A DNA stretch of 64,000 nucleotides from Acidobacteriota bacterium (lineage in GTDB: Bacteria > Acidobacteriota > Polarisedimenticolia > JACPZX01): NCBI GenBank assembly GCA_016195325.1, contig JACPZX010000114.1, positions 62,001-126,000 of the forward strand, in the 5' to 3' direction. This document shows positions 63,789 through 64,000 of the stretch, one piece after another (positions within the stretch are counted from its first letter, which is position 1; every line of letters starts with the position of its first letter). Position numbers and translations under genes: made by a program. The notes beneath the pieces are model-generated. The model was not told the origin of the DNA and made no database searches. It saw nothing but the letters and a program-made list of their open reading frames with translations.

Positions 63789-64000
63789 CGTCGGGAACAC
63801 CCACACGGTCTTCGGCCTCTTCGAGGGGGAGGCCCTCCTCGCCGACTTCCGGATCGCCAGCCTTCCGTCGCGCACCCCCGACGAATGGGGGATCGGGATC
63901 CGGCAGCTCTCTCAGCATCGCGGGATCGATCCGGACGCCGTCACCTTCGCCGCGCTCTGCAGCGTCGTGCCGCCGCTCACCGCGAACGTGATCGAGGCGA
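63772..64000 (+). CDS. coaX: Type III pantothenate kinase, 3' part outside the window
   Basis: The 76 residues seen begin MLLAADVGNTHTVFGLFEG, the ATP-binding DVGNT motif of CoaX, and include SLPSRTPDEWGI and AALCSVVPPLT. The enzyme starts CoA synthesis and, unlike CoaA, is not inhibited by CoA. The birA-coaX order is common in bacteria. The gene is cut by the window edge. Confidence 0.93.
   Translation, partial: MLLAADVGNTHTVFGLFEGEALLADFRIASLPSRTPDEWGIGIRQLSQHRGIDPDAVTFAALCSVVPPLTANVIEA

Overview
The window is a GC-rich (roughly 70 % G+C), gene-dense bacterial chromosome segment. It carries 64 protein genes (the first and last cut by the window edges) and three tRNA genes. No stretch longer than 300 bases lacks a gene; the largest gaps are 45001-45264 and 13442-13653, and both hold promoter signals only. 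There is no prophage, insertion sequence, CRISPR array or other obvious foreign DNA. LPS-export genes show a diderm. Together with sigma-54, DUF4388 proteins, thrombospondin type-3 repeat proteins, HPr kinase with a partial PTS, and many GTG/TTG starts, this fits Acidobacteriota or a neighbouring phylum best. That assignment is inference; no rRNA is present.

Layout. 1-4.3 kb: end of an acyl-CoA synthetase, a convergent secreted TPR protein, and a DUF4388/J-like/TPR protein. 4.4-12.4 kb: yceD-rpmF-plsX-fabH-fabD-fabG-acpP-fabF (fatty-acid synthesis) running straight into etfB-etfA. 12.4-13.4 kb (minus): an archaeal-type glyceraldehyde-3-phosphate dehydrogenase with its own consensus promoter. 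13.7-18.8 kb: hprK-rapZ-EIIA(Man)-HPr-ptsI, a cupin and a MerR regulator: a PTS phosphorelay without visible sugar permease. 18.9-25.7 kb: two tRNA-Pro genes flanking surE-pcm, a response regulator-PilZ protein, acyP, apt, an EfpL-like elongation factor P, tRNA-Arg, a TPR protein and ssb. 25.8-32.4 kb: murJ-dtd-xerD-cca, accA, mazG, DUF1844. 32.4-38.1 kb: a membrane TPR/zinc-ribbon protein, a secreted subtilase-like protease, and a DUF4388 protein with a pseudopilin-like tail. 38.2-42 kb: dnaK, a sigma-70 factor, a DnaC-like ATPase. 42-45 kb (minus): a secreted HEXXH protein with TSP3 repeats and a small coupled secreted partner. 45.3-48.2 kb: thiolase-hbd-crotonase. 48.2-53 kb: fused lptC-lptA, lptB, rpoN, long hpf. 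53.2-57.6 kb: two acyl-CoA dehydrogenases and a split B12 mutase whose substrate residues are of the isobutyryl-CoA mutase type. 57.6-59.5 kb: two CheW-like proteins and a response regulator. 59.5-64 kb: valS, nadC, birA, coaX (partial).

Themes. A large share of the genes handle acyl-CoA chemistry: the FAS II set, accA, ETF, thiolase/HBD/crotonase, two dehydrogenases and a carbon-skeleton mutase. ETF would take electrons from the dehydrogenases, and the mutase would link branched and straight C4 acyl-CoAs. A second theme is signalling at the cell surface (PilZ response regulator, CheW-like pair, DUF4388 proteins). Genes are packed tightly: fifteen adjacent pairs overlap as NTGA (stop inside start), and every convergent pair abuts or overlaps. 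Promoters are readable by eye as TTGAC(A/T) - 16 to 18 bases - TAnnnT.
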